Assembly (NCBI GenBank): GCA_026874595.1
Contig: CM049308.1
Location: 16,122,001-16,186,000 of the forward strand
Length of the DNA stretch: 64,000 nt
Direction: 5' to 3'
Origin: Sipunculus nudus
Lineage: Eukaryota > Annelida > Sipuncula > Golfingiida > Sipunculidae
Below the pieces are notes generated by a model. The model was not told the DNA's origin. It searched no databases and saw only the letters and a program-made list of their open reading frames with translations. The position numbers and the translations under genes were made by a program. The first letter of the stretch is position 1, and each line of letters starts with the position of its first letter. Below are positions 46,201 through 58,334 of the stretch, in pieces.

Positions 46201-48769
46201 TGGCATTCATCTGACGTACCAGAACGTAATAATAAAACAAGTAAATAATCCTCACAAAATACAGGAGGAAAATACTGATGCCAGAAACCAAAGATGTCAC
46301 TGGTGGTCCCTGAGAAGTGATACCTATTCTGGCCTTGCTCATGTACTGGTAAACAAAGGAAAAACTGTGAGCCTTTTCTACTGATCTTATTGTGTAATGC
46401 TTTTCTCCTTCCTGTCACCATTCCCGACCCGTCATACGCCTCAAAACTGACTTCTTAGCTAATGGTCCCAGCCTCATCTCAGAAGCAGCTTGTTCAGCAT
46501 TCAAACTTTTCCTTTTTTCCCTCCTCTTTTCTGGCTATTGTATTTTTCTTACAATTCTTCAAAATATTGAAAGTTCTGTTTGCTTTGTAACATGCAATTT
46601 TAAAATGCTGTGAATTGCCGTCTTGTTATGAATGAACTATTACTGACAATTTGGAATACCTAGTTACCTCAACACAAAAGCTAAAAGAAAGCAAATGCTC
46701 TCAGCGGGCCTTGTGCCATCTCTTCAAGAATTCTTATCGTTTATATAAAGGTAAGAATGAATTATGTTGTTACTGTTTTAGTTTCAGTTCTATTTTTGTT
46801 CTACTTCTTCCTCCTGTGTTTTACTGTTGTCCTATTATTTTCCACATTTACAGTCTTACTTTTGTCTGAATATTTTCATGAGTGTAGTGAATGGCCTGCA
46901 ATGTAGAGTAACCATCAGAAACTTTGCAATATTCTGCCCAGATATAAGGGTAAATAAGAGCTTGTGAAATGGAGACAATTTAATTATTTTCCTATTTCTC
47001 AGTTTAATGCTACACATATTATTATTTTGTACAGTTTAAAAACTCCTGATTTTGTCTATGATAGGACAGACCTGAATTTAAATATCCCATTGCCAGCAGG
47101 ATTGTGTAAATTTCAAGGCCTAAGTATATAGTGTTTGTTTGACTGCCCATCAAATTCTTGCACTTATATTCTTTTTACTGAAAATGAATACTTAAGCATC
47201 AGTTATTCATAGATCATTAAAACTAAAAGGATGATACAATGTGAACCAGTTTTGTAAATGCTAATAAGCATCTGTGATTATATAAGAACATGAAAAAAAT
47301 AACATGAAATAATGATTAACACTTAATTAAAAGAGATGGCAGGCAAAAACTGAAGCATAAATTACTGCAGATTTTCCTGAATAAATGCCCAACTGGTTTT
47401 AAAGAAAATAAATCACTGATAGATGTGTAGAGAACTAGAATCAGCCATTATATAATATATGTAGCCCAATACAAGACTGGGCATACATCAGACCTTTCTT
47501 AGAAAAGCTAAGTTTGCATTATCTTGGATGATAGGAAATAATGCATGGAATCTGTATTTTCTTGGAGCACTAAAGGTCAAGTGCAGACTACCATTGCCAG
47601 CTGTCTTATCTATCCCTTTGTCCTGATAACAATCGAGGCACATATGATGTGTGTTGATATGGCTCTACTTCTGACACTGTATCACATTTAAAGCATACGT
47701 GCTGCATTGCACATACAGTACTTTATCCATTATTTCTCTGATCTTCTCTGGATTTCCTTGCATTCCTTTCCATCATATTATGACATCCTCAATTCTTTTG
47801 GTATATGTGGATACCTGCAAGTAGGAAACAAAATTCAAAATAAATCAATTGTATATCCTCACAAAATGTCTAAATCCTAACCAATGTGTCCATTGCTCCA
47901 GTCAGGGCATTCATGCCTTATATAATACATTGCCAAAAATGAAAGTCCAGCCAGACTGGTGAAAGAATATTTTAAATGACAAAATTCTTGGCGACTTAAT
48001 ATTGAATGACTTTGCCCAATGTCAGAGTAAATCAGCATAAATTTTTTTTAAAAAGTGCTGTTAATGTCTGTCTTCCATTATGACACCAAGCAAGCAATGA
48101 ACCACTGCATGTCATGTCTATAAATAACTGTCCACAATGTACAACTGGTAACATTGATTCCATCTGAATATGGAGGTTGGTAAGTAAAACAGCACTGCCT
48201 AAATTGTTTTCATGATACTATCTTCCAGTTTGACACAGGGTGTTCAACCGTTTCCAGCCTGGTATATACTGGTGTGGAACATTTACTGCCGGGAATATTC
48301 CACCGAATGTATTGGTTGTCAAGAATAAATATACTATTTATAACTTTTAAGATTATCTCAGAAGAGTGGTTTTGGTAACATTGGGGACCCCCTCCAAAGG
48401 GATTAAAAAATAAAAGCAAGGGGCACGATATTGCTTGACAGCAGTGATAGTGCTGATTTTGGTGTTGGCCTTCTCCCTGCTGACATTGTAATTTTCTAGC
48501 ATTTACTAGGATTGGTGATTGACTTTAATCATAATGGACAGATTGAATTATCTGAAATCCCTTTTGGAAAAAAAGGGCATAGATGTAAGAAAAAGAAAGA
48601 TTTATAGAGGAACTAGTATCCCAGGACAATCCTGCCCCCCCCCCCCTTTAAGAATAGGCCCCTATCTTCAGCAGCAAATACTGACACTTGGCAAGCAACC
48701 ATTGTTTCTTCCATCTATCATCTTGAGAACCAATATTTTTCACCAAATATGGGAATATTCTAGGTCAAG
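43271..48769. other. AT-rich region without recognised genes
   Basis: Five and a half kilobases with no convincing exon or element end. It contains a short (AT)n run (44168-44188) and a weak minisatellite (45470-45640). A minus-strand acceptor-like TCCTACTTGCAG at about 47817-47828 is followed by frames with stops and is not called. It could be the 3' UTR or intron of a gene not otherwise visible. Confidence 0.45.
45470..45640. repeat. diverged dimeric minisatellite, about 57 bp
   Basis: Alternating short units CTCTGACTGGTGAATATATT and CTGACTGGATGATATATG, about 25 and 32 bp, repeated three times with substitutions. Confidence 0.6.
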
Positions 48770-50030
48770 GCCACTCTCATACGAAAGGTCATGATCCCAA
48801 TTTGAATATACCTCATCCCATAACCTATATCTATGTATATGCATAATATGAAGGAAAACTGTCCACCAGAAATGTCAAGTGGAAATAAAGGGGGTATTAA
48901 AAGATGTGAAAACAAGAAAAGGATATAAGGTGGTGCCACCTGTCTTCCACAGAAGACAAAGCTATTCAAGATCTTCAGCCAATTTGATTTTTGGACCAAT
49001 CAATGCATCCCTTATTGAGATATTTAAGATTTTGTGTGATTTTTAATACAAAAATTTCAAGGTCAAGGCCACTCTCATAGGTGGTCATGACCCCAATATA
49101 TTGTGGTTGCCTTTATATCGGCTGGGCTGAAGTTTTTCGCGGTTTTTGTATTTTTAAAAGTTTCACAGGGTTCCTTTTTCGCAATCTATCATTAGTCTAG
49201 AAGTAAATTTTTATTTATCAAATATGAAACTCCAAACTGTATTGACCAAATCATTTCATTATCTAGTTGATTAATCTCAAATAACGGCAGCTTCTGAAAT
49301 TAATAATCATGGCCTGGTATATACATTCAAAACTGAGAGGTTTCAATTCCGCGATCAGAGAGTGACCGTGAATATCGCAAATTTGAAACCACTGCAAATA
49401 GGAAGACAACCACAGTATACATCATCCCATAAACCATATCTATGTATTTGCATAATATGGAAGAAATCTGTCCATTAGTTTTTGACATATAAAGCTCACA
49501 GTACTGTCAATGATTGGGTATTAAAAGGTGGAAAAACAAGAACAGGACAGAAGGTGGCGCCACCTGTCTTCCACAGAAGATCGTTTGTCAATTCAATTTT
49601 TGCACCAATCCATGCAATCCTTATTGAGATATTTATGATTTTGTGTGATTTTCAGCATATATGGCAATATTCAAGGTCAAGGCCACTATAGTAGGAAAGG
49701 TCATTACCCAAATTTAAATATACATCATCCCGTAACCCATATCTATCTATATGCATAATATGAAATAAATCTCTCCATGAGTTTCCGACTTATAATGCTC
49801 ACAGTACTGTCAAGGGGCAATGATGGGGGTATAAACAGCAAGAAAACAAGAAAAGGATAATAGGTGGCACCACCAGTTTTAAAAACATGATACTGGTAAC
49901 ACTATCCAAGATCTTTGGTCAACTTGATTTTTGGATCAATCCATGCAAGATTTCTTAAGATTTTAAGAATTGTTGTGACTTTCTCCTGAAATGAACCTAT
50001 TCAAGTCACTCTTAGTAAAGTTCATGACCT
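48770..50030 (+). mobile_element. family 5 tandem-repeat element
   Basis: About four units of roughly 310 bp, each with AAGGTCAAGGCCACTCT, then CATCCCATAACCTATATCTA, AAACAAGAAAAGGA, a GGTGGYGCCACC centre (48932, 49551, 49863), CTGTCTTCCACAGAAGA and TTGATTTTTGGACCAATC. One unit is split by the MITE at 49099-49417. The right part is cut by HINE-A at 50031, and remnants may continue past 51567 to about 51720. Confidence 0.7.
49099..49417. mobile_element. 319-bp TA-flanked MITE
   Basis: Left end TATTGTGGTTGCCTTTATAT; the right end, inverted, TACTGTGGTTGTCTTCCTAT. The ends begin and finish with TA, and the surrounding unit of family 5 is restored when the block is removed (619-bp spacing falls to about 300). 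This is the pattern of Tc1/mariner-type MITEs. No coding capacity. Confidence 0.75.
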
Positions 50031-51566
50031 AATTGTATCCGCCAAAACAGAGTTTTGCGGATACTATGTTTTCAGCTGCACGACGCCGCCGCCGCAGCCG
50101 CCGCGTAGGTTATCAGGAGAACTCCTCCGTAACCGCTGGGCGGAATTTTCCGAAACCCGGGATTATGTTCGGGTCACATGTGAACTGCTGCGCCCCGATT
50201 TTGTTTTGACCTCTGACCTTTCCTTTGCGCTCTGCGTCCGTTTGTGCGTCTGTTTCCACACATAAACCCACATATCTCGGGAACCGTTTGACCGATCAGG
50301 AAAATTTTTTTGCACAAATGTAGCCCTCGGAGAGCTTTATAACATACACCAAAAATGGTGGCGCCACCTGCAACCATGTTTGCACAGTGTCCATCTGTTC
50401 GTCTGCCTTGGGTTAAAATCACTCATATCTCTGCAGTGACTTGACTAATTCACCTGAAATTGGGCATGCGTAAACATCCTGGATAGCCTTTCTGATTTTA
50501 TGACAGGTGGCGCCACCTACATTCACGTTTACGCTGCAGACATCCAAGCTCATATCTCGGGAAACCGTTTGACCGATCAGGAAAATTCTTTTGCACAAAT
50601 GTAGCCCTTGGAGAGCTTTATAACATACATCAAAAATGGTGGCGCCACCTGCAACCATGTTAGCACAGTGTCCATCAGTTCGTCTGCCTTGGGTTAAAAT
50701 CACTCATATCTCTGCAGTGACTTGACTAATTCACCTGAAATTGGGCATGCGTATACATCCTGGATAGCTTTTCTGATTTTATGACAGGTGGCGCCACCTA
50801 CATTCACGTTTACGCTGCAGACATCCAAGCTCATATCTCGGGAACCGTTTGACCGATCAGGAAAATTTTTTTGCACAAATGTAGCCCTTGGAGAGCTTTA
50901 TAACATACACTAAAATGGTGGCACCACCTGCAACCATGTTTGCACAGTGTCCATCTGTTTGTCTGCCTTGGGTTAAAATCACTCATATCTCTGCAGTGGT
51001 TTGACTAATTCACCTGAAATTCGGCATGCTTATACATCCTGGATAGCTTTTCTGATTTTATGACAGGTGGCGCCACCTACAATCAGGTTTACACTGCAGA
51101 CATCCAAGCTCATATCTAGGGAACCGTTTGACCGATTGGGCCAAAATTTTGCATGTTTATAAATCTCACATAGCTCTTTATCATATGCAAAACTGGTGGC
51201 GCCACCTGCAGCCATGTTTGCACAGCTCCCATCTGTTTGTCTGCCATGGGATAAAATCACTCATATCTCGGCAGTGGTTTGACATATCTGCCTATACATC
51301 CCCGACAGCTCTCTTGATTTTATGACAAGTGGCGCCACCTGCATTCTAGTTTATGCAGCAGATATCCAAGCTCATATCTTGGGAACCGTTTGACCGATTG
51401 GGCCAAAGTTTTGCATGTGTATAGAGCTCTCTGGATTTTTTCGTAGGTAGCGCAACCTACATACACAATTTGGCTGCAGACATCCATGCTAATATGCAAC
51501 ACTTCACCCGTTCCACTCTGATTTAGGCGGATACAAGTAGTCGCTTGTCGACTACCCGTATTCTAG
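50031..51566 (+). mobile_element. HINE-A copy, complete, inserted in family 5
   Basis: Almost the same sequence as 22417-23976: 5' AATTGTATCCGCCAAAAC, short GCC tract, half-units at 50357, 50505, 50638, 50785, 50919, 51065, 51195 and 51328, 3' hairpin GTAGTCGCTTGTCGACTAC and TTCTAG before T. The 82-codon frame read from the 5' part (50174-50422, minus) gives exactly the same residues as the one at 22568-22816. The left flank is family 5 sequence ending in T. High similarity between the two copies indicates recent mobilisation. Confidence 0.85.
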
Positions 51567-51719
51567 TTTTAGATTCTTCTTCTAAAAAATATCTATGCAC
51601 CTGTCAAGTTTGGTAAAGATCCTTGAAATATTTTTGAGTTATCTCGCTTGTAATAAATCTCTGTGGCGGTGGCGCAACCATGCCTAAACCACAGTATCCC
51701 GACTTTGTCAGGGGATACA

Positions 51720-53146
51720 TTGACCTATCCATGAACTCTCTGTGTTCTTAATTGCATATTATTTAATGAATAATCATAAGCATTAGACTAATGACCAATC
51801 AGGTGACCTTAAACATTGTAAAGCGTCAATCATCTGACAAAAAAACAAAATTTTGCATAATTTGCCAGAGCTCTGCCAAGCAGAACATTTGTAGTCTTTA
51901 CCAGTCCCTATGTCAGCATGTTTTCAAGGATATTTTTTTTTTATACAAAGGAAACAGTATAAAAAGTTCTAGGCTATAGGTTGCAGGAGTCATTCCTCCA
52001 ACTACTGAGTGAATAATAATGTCTTAACTGGCATGTAATTAGTATGAGACAAATAATCCAAAATATTGCAAGACAATTCACAAATCACAATGACTGCGAT
52101 ATATTCAACAACTGATAACAGCGATACCAGTTGATGATGTCAATCAATGCGACTTAAAACATCATTGACGTTCATTATTATGTTGCTAACATGGACATGA
52201 AAGACCTGTGTAGGAGCGTTTTGGGGGCTAATCATAATAATTAGGTTAAAAGGGGGGAGCTTTTGGGCTGTGGTGGATAGGTGAATTAAACATATTATCA
52301 ACATACACAAACCGAAATTCATACAATAATCTCCTGTCAATATAAAGTAAATGCACACATTATAGTGACGGGAAAAGACATCTGGCAGCAAACATGGAAA
52401 CTACTATGACACCTGGCCTCTGAATAAGACTTGTGTCTATTAAAGGCAGGTGTTGGTATTTCTGAGACATTGTTTTGACCCAGCCACTAAATAAGGCAGG
52501 CCACTTTTCAAGGCCCAGCATTTGATCAAGGAAATACAGTACACTGGCATGACAGTTGGGCTGTAAGATGTGTATCAGTGTATTCTAATTGGTAACAAAT
52601 GTGCACACCACGTGATAATTTGCATATGCGCAGATGCGTGTTTATTCATAAAATAGGTGACTACTGTATGCTTAAAGACCGAGAGTATGCACAACACAAA
52701 CACGAAGTGGCACTACCGGGGCATTCTGAATTCACTACTTTTGTAAACAATTTCATTATTATGTAGCAACAAAATACAGCACGTTGAGAAAAGAAAGCTC
52801 CTTATAAATAAAATAGATTTGGCTTAACTTATGGCTGAAACATGTTTATAGGGGGAGTGGGCCCTGACAATAATGGTATTAGTTCTGTATATGACTATAT
52901 GTGTTAGCCATTTTGTAAAGGAAGGGTTGTACTAAACTTTGTAATTCCTACAAATAAGATCATCTTTTTTTTGCATTTCAATCTTAAATCTGAGTTGTTG
53001 CCATGTGATACTATGATTTGATAAATGTTTACTGACAAATTATGACAGTGATTCGTATTATTTTTCATGAAATATGTAGCCTGTCTAGTTGATGGGTGAA
53101 AATCTTTCACTTCAGGTCTAGGCTAAGTGTACAGTATTTCAAGTAC
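51720..53146. other. non-coding, no recognised feature
   Basis: AT-rich intergenic or intronic DNA; open frames are short and unrecognised. Confidence 0.45.
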
Positions 53147-53247
53147 CTTTCAAGGAAATCTTCATCCTTTTCAGAATATGGTGGTGGTGGCAACTTTGAG
53201 TATTTGGTGTGGAGTATGTCCCCCATGTCATTCAAGATATCCAAGGT
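53147..53247 (-). CDS. candidate internal exon, acidic/proline-containing
   Basis: On the minus strand the acceptor GCCTGTATTACAG precedes 53247 and the donor TTGAAAG/GTACTT follows 53147. The 101 bp give TLDILNDMGDILHTKYSKL, then PPPPYSEKDEDFLER, entering in phase 0 and leaving in phase 2. Codon content looks coding compared with the AT-rich surroundings. There is a PPPPY motif, a potential WW-domain ligand. The protein family is not recognised, and neighbouring exons were not found in the window. Confidence 0.4.
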
Positions 53248-53481
53248 CTGTAATACAGGCAACATAATAATGGTAAAATATATACACATATTAATATTAA
53301 ACATAATATCATGAGGCTTTACTTCCACCAAATGATATGCTGGTATAGCTCCATAAATGTTACTTTAACAATTAATTTTTAATAACAAAAGTACTGTCAA
53401 GATGACGTTAACCATGTGATAAGAATGATGCATCATTAAGCCTTTTTTACAAGTGCACTGAACTAAAGAGAATCAAGAGTC

Positions 53482-53924
53482 ATAACTAGTGGTAGGAACT
53501 GGTTCTGAAATTATATTCTATATTTGAAAGATAGAAAACGACCAATGATCGATTATTATTCAATTATTTTACATACCATCTGTATTAAGGTGAAATGTGC
53601 TGTCTTAAATCATAACTAAATATTGACGAAGTAAATCAAGTCTAGCTTGTTCATCATGCTGAAAGGTCAAGGTAAAGACGGGTTTGTTGACACATATTCT
53701 TTGCACGAGGTTATGTTTTAATGCTGTTCCTCATGTTTTGCCCCATATTTCTTATATCTCTGACTAAATAATAATACTTTAATTATCAGGATAATATGAC
53801 TTCTTTGGATGTGCATACGTAATCTTTTTTGATTGATTATACAGTAGTGCAATCGGTTTAATAGATTATAAAAGAAAATGACCAATCATAGATATAATCG
53901 ATTAATTGCAACACCACTAGTTAT
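53482..53924. mobile_element. 443-bp MITE with ATAACTAGTGGT ends
   Basis: Perfect 12-bp terminal inverted repeat: ATAACTAGTGGT (53482-53493) and ACCACTAGTTAT (53913-53924). The arms carry GACCAATGATCGATTATT and its inverse. Parts of the outer bases may be target duplication rather than element. Related fragments lie at 2815-2886 and 3195-3531. No coding capacity. Confidence 0.75.
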
Positions 53925-54813
53925 AACCTGTTAGACATTACAGTAAACCCTGAGGTCTGTTCTATAGTCTGTACCAGCATGTTTTTCAGCCAGAGGGGAG
54001 GGGTTGATGAATTTATGTCTATATAAATATTTGGGTCAACATTTTTATTGTTGGTGGTCCTTCTTAGGTCCCCCAGAGAGCAAAACAATTGATTAGTTTT
54101 TTTTTATTTCTTGTTTAGTCTGCAGCTGTTAGCACTAGATTATGGTTGAATTTCAAAAACTGACCTATGAAAACAATATTAGTCATTAGAAAAAGATTTG
54201 CACCTGATATTTATTTTTTTTACCTTGACCTAATTCAGAGGTAAACCACTCCATAACAAATCCCAATTATCACCCATTATTATCAACCACTGGAAGCGTC
54301 CTCTGATGCTTCCAGAGATCCTTTGCAATTGCAAACATCTGGTTTTTCATACGAGTGAGGTAGTAAACAAATTTCTTGCCAAAAGTTGGCCAAGCTATTC
54401 CGCTGATTGCCCGAGTAAAAAATACTTATCCTCAATTCATATGAGACAAATTTAGACATGTTCATCAATGAAGAAGTGAGAAATGAACCTCACAATCGAG
54501 CTGCAGACATCAGTCAATGCAAAGTCAAACATGATCAAACATTGACTTTTTATGACATGAATATTGTCAGCTCATGCAATCATAGACATTGAAAGTGTTT
54601 CTGGTACTCATACTGTCCAGCAGAACCATAGAGACCCCGTACATGGTCCATCAACATAATGTAATAGAGTTGTTACGTACTTTTAACTGGTACTTCATAT
54701 CTATATTGCTTAATACATATTGGTGGAACATCTGCATATATAACTGAGGCAAAAAAGTATTTGTCAGAAATATTCTAAAACAAAGTGAAACTAGATGTGT
54801 TGGAACAACATGA

Positions 54814-55262
54814 ATGCCCCCGCCTGGAGCAAATTAGAAATATTTGTTAAAGTTTGTAAAATTTTCTCTGTTCAGGAGCTGTCATACAGTAAAAAAATAG
54901 ATGAACAAGGGCAAAATGTGAACTCGATCTGTATTTGGTAATTTTGCACCCCCACACCAAAAATTAGGCCAATATCTGCAAGCAATACCAAAAAAAAGGC
55001 GGTACATGTGCATTTGTCTGGAAAATTTCTATTTTTTTATGAAATTTTTCTATGTTCAGTAGCTGTCATACGGTCAAAAGTAGGTCAACTGGGACGAAAC
55101 GCGAACTTGATATGTAACTGGTCATTATCTGCCCACATACCAAAAATCAGGCCAATATCTATTGGCATTGCAAAAAAAAGTCTGTACAACTGTTTGATTT
55201 TGGAATGACAGAAGGACGGAATGAAGGAAATGGGTAAAACTATATGCGAGTGGCGGGGGCAT
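54814..55262. mobile_element. family 3 element, ATGCCCCCGCC ends
   Basis: Perfect 11-bp inverted ends: ATGCCCCCGCC (54814-54824) and GGCGGGGGCAT (55252-55262). The interior is two units of about 190 bp with TGTTCAGNAGCTGTCATAC, AACNNGGNCAAAANG and CCAATATCTNNNNGCA segments. No coding capacity. Confidence 0.7.
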
Positions 55263-55559
55263 AATAATGAAGACGCAGGTCCTTGGGTATATTATATATT
55301 TCAACATTTTACCGTTGAGGCACTCAAACCAGGGATAACTAAGTATAACTTTAACGACACATCATTCATTATGAAGCCTTCTACCATATAGGCTTTGAAT
55401 GTGAGTTGAACTAGTCCTTTTACATCTTGCTTTCTGGTCTTGAATTATCTGACTAAAAATTTGTTCTAATCCAGGTAATCCAGATTTAAATTTGGATGCA
55501 GGATTTAATTTTTTTTAAAATCCTCTAAAACTTTGTTGACAGGTGTACCTCACAACAAA

Positions 55560-58265
55560 ACAAGTGACCCATGGGTCATGACGCTCAGCTGACTGGGAAG
55601 AGATTCGCAAAAGGAAATTTTATCATCTGAATGGTAGAATATACCCATTCAACTGAAGCATCAAACAGATTAACCAACAGGCCAAAATTGTGTCTGTATT
55701 TATATATCTCAAAAATAGAGAAAAAATGCGTAAAAAATACAAGTGGCTCCACCAGTCTGCAGAAACTAATAAAAAGACTTAATGGTCAATATGCATGCAA
55801 AGAATCATGGTGATCTCTGCATTAGTTGTTACAACCTGTGCCATGTAAACAGATGACAGCATCCTTAAAGGTCTCAAAAATAGAGAAAAAAATTCGAAAA
55901 ATTGAATAAAATATAGGTGGAACCACCAGTCTGCAGAAACTGATGAAATACTCCATAAACAATATCCATCCAAAGAATCATGGTGATCTCTGCATTAGTT
56001 GTTCAGATACTTCAGCTTTTGTATCAAATTGTTCATTATTCTGAGGGATACTTCGGAGTCCTATAGCTTGAAGGATATGGGAAACAGAGACCTAATTTCA
56101 GGTTTCCACAGACACTTTTCATGGGCCTCCTTGCATGACAAGAATGCAGATTCTAGGTCCAGTTGTTATGATTTGTACCCTGTTGACAGATAACCACATC
56201 TTTAAAGGTCTCAAAAATAGACAAAAAAAATTTGTAAAAAAAACTGCACCCAGTCTGCAGAAACTGATGGAACACCTCATGATCAATATGTATGCCAAAA
56301 ATCATGACCATCAGTGTTGTAGTTATTGAGATACTGCAGTTTTTGTATCAAATTTTTCATTAATCTTAGGGATACTTCGGAGTCCTATAGCTTAAAGGAT
56401 ATGGGTAACAGAGACCTAATTTCATTTTCCATGGAGACTTTTCATGAATCTCTGTGTGTGTCAAGAATGAAGATTCTAGGTCCAGTCTATACAATTTGTG
56501 CCCTGTTAACAGATGTTCATATCTTTTAAGGTCGCAAAAGTAGAGAAAAAAATTCGTAAAAAAACCCGAACAAATATACGTGGTGCCATCAGTCTGCAGA
56601 AACTGATGAAACATTCCATGATCAATATCCATGCAAACAATTATGGTGATCTCTGCATTAGTTGTTCAGATACTTCAGCTTTTGTATCAAATTTTCCATT
56701 ATTCTGAGCTATACTTTGGATTGCCATTGCTCAAAGGATATGGGTAACAGACCTAATTTCAGGTTTCCATGGAGACTTTTCATTGGTCTCCCCGTGTGTC
56801 AAGAATGAAGATTCTAGGTTCAGTCATAAAGATTTGTATCCTGTTGACAGATAACTACTTCAATAAAGGTCTCATAAATAGAGAAAAAAAATTATAAAAA
56901 TTTGAAAAAATACAGGTGGCCCCACCAGACTGCAGGAACTGATGGAACACCTCTTGATCAATAGGTATGCCAAAAATCATGACCATCAGTGTTGTAGTTA
57001 TTGAGATGTTGCAGTTTTTTTTTATCAAATTTTCCATTATTCTAGGGGGTAATTGGGAGCCCCACAGCTCAAAGGATATGGGTAACAGAGACCTAATATC
57101 AGGTTTCCATGGAGACTTTTCATGGGTCTCCCTGTGTGTCAAGAATGAAGATTCTAGGTCCAGTCTTTACGATTTGTGCCCTGTTAACAGATGTTCACAT
57201 TTTTAAAGGTCTAAAAATAGAGAAAACAATTAGTAAAATATCGAAAAATATAGGTGGCGCCACCAGTCTGCAGAAACTGATGAAACATCTAATGATCAAT
57301 ATGTATGGCAAAAATTATGACCATGAGTGATGTAGTTAATGAGATTTTGAAGTTTTTTAATGAAATTTTTGACAATTCTGGGGGGTACTTTGGGGCCCCA
57401 TAGCTCAAATGATTTGGGTAACGGAGACCTAATTTCTGGTTTCCATGGAGACTTTTCATGGGTCTCCCTGTGTGTCAAGAATGAAGATTCTAGTTAGTCG
57501 TTAAGATTTGTACCCTGTTGACAGATAACTACATCCTTAAAGGTCTCATAAATAGAGAAAAAAATTTATAAAAATTTGAAAAAATACAGATGGCGCCACC
57601 AGACTGCAGGAACTGATGGAACACCTCTTGATCATTATGTATGCCAAAAATCATGACCATCAGTGTTGTAGTTATTGAGATGTTGCAGTTATTTTTAATC
57701 AAATTTTCCATTATTCTGGGGGGTAATTGGGAGCCCCACAGCTCAAAGGATATGGGTAACAGAGACCTAATTTCTGGTTTCCATGGAGACTTTTCATAGG
57801 TCTCTCACTGTGTCAACAAATGAAGATTCTAGGTCCAGTCTTTACGATTTGTGCTCTGTTAACAGATGTTCACATTTTTAAAGGTCTCAAAAATAGAGAA
57901 AAAAATTCGTAAAAAATAAAAAAATATAGGTGGCGCCACCAGTCTGCAGAAACTGATGGAACATCTCATGATCAATATGTATGCCAAAAATCATGACCAT
58001 CAGTGATGTAGTTAACGAGATATTGAAGTTTTTGTATGAAATTTGTGACTATACTGGGGGGTACTTAAGGGCCCAATAGCTCGAAGGATATGGGTAACAG
58101 AGACCTAACTTCTGGTTTCCAAGGAGATTTTTCATCGATCTCTCAGAATATCAAGTTACAAGATTGTAAGTCCGGCGGTTACGATTTGTGCCAGGTTAAC
58201 GGCCAGACAGACGACGGACAAAGAGTGATCACTATAGCTCAGCATGACTGAAAGTCAGCTGAGCT
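55560..58265 (+). mobile_element. large family 2 element with 336-bp tandem units
   Basis: Start: palindrome GACCCATGGGTC (55566-55577) and GCTCAGCTGACT (55583-55594). End: GACGACGGACAAAG, then a hairpin at 58236-58265 whose right arm AGTCAGCTGAGC (58253-58264) is the exact inverse of the 5' GCTCAGCTGACT. The hairpin stem is 13 bp with one bulged A and a GAA loop. Between are about seven units of 330-339 bp, each with CCACCAGTCTGCAGAAACTG (near 55917, 56246, 56581, 56916, 57252, 57589, 57928), TATGCCAAAAATCATGACCA, AAGGATATGGGTAACAGAGA and TTTCCATGGAGACTTTTCAT. The central palindrome is exact in the youngest-looking units (57253, 57929). Confidence 0.8.
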
Positions 58266-58334
58266 AAAGATTCCTCATGCAGATGTATATCAAGAACTGA
58301 AGGGGGAATGTGCTATTCAAGTGTGCTTTCACTG

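Noticed and set aside
47520-47830. Minus-strand segment after a good acceptor (TCCTACTTGCAG) with Cys pairs (FKCDT, LDCYQ)
   Set aside because: Each frame is stopped within the segment and the Cys pairs are in different frames; could be UTR but no coding call is justified.
50031-51566. Classical Helitron with 5' TC (start at 50038)
   Set aside because: The bases TAATTGTA just upstream are shared with the copies at 22417 and 16362, so the terminus extends beyond the TC; Helentron-type borders fit better.
54283-54468. Minus-strand ORF with basic helical stretches in other frames
   Set aside because: Frames are short, broken and have no matching splice pair or known motif.
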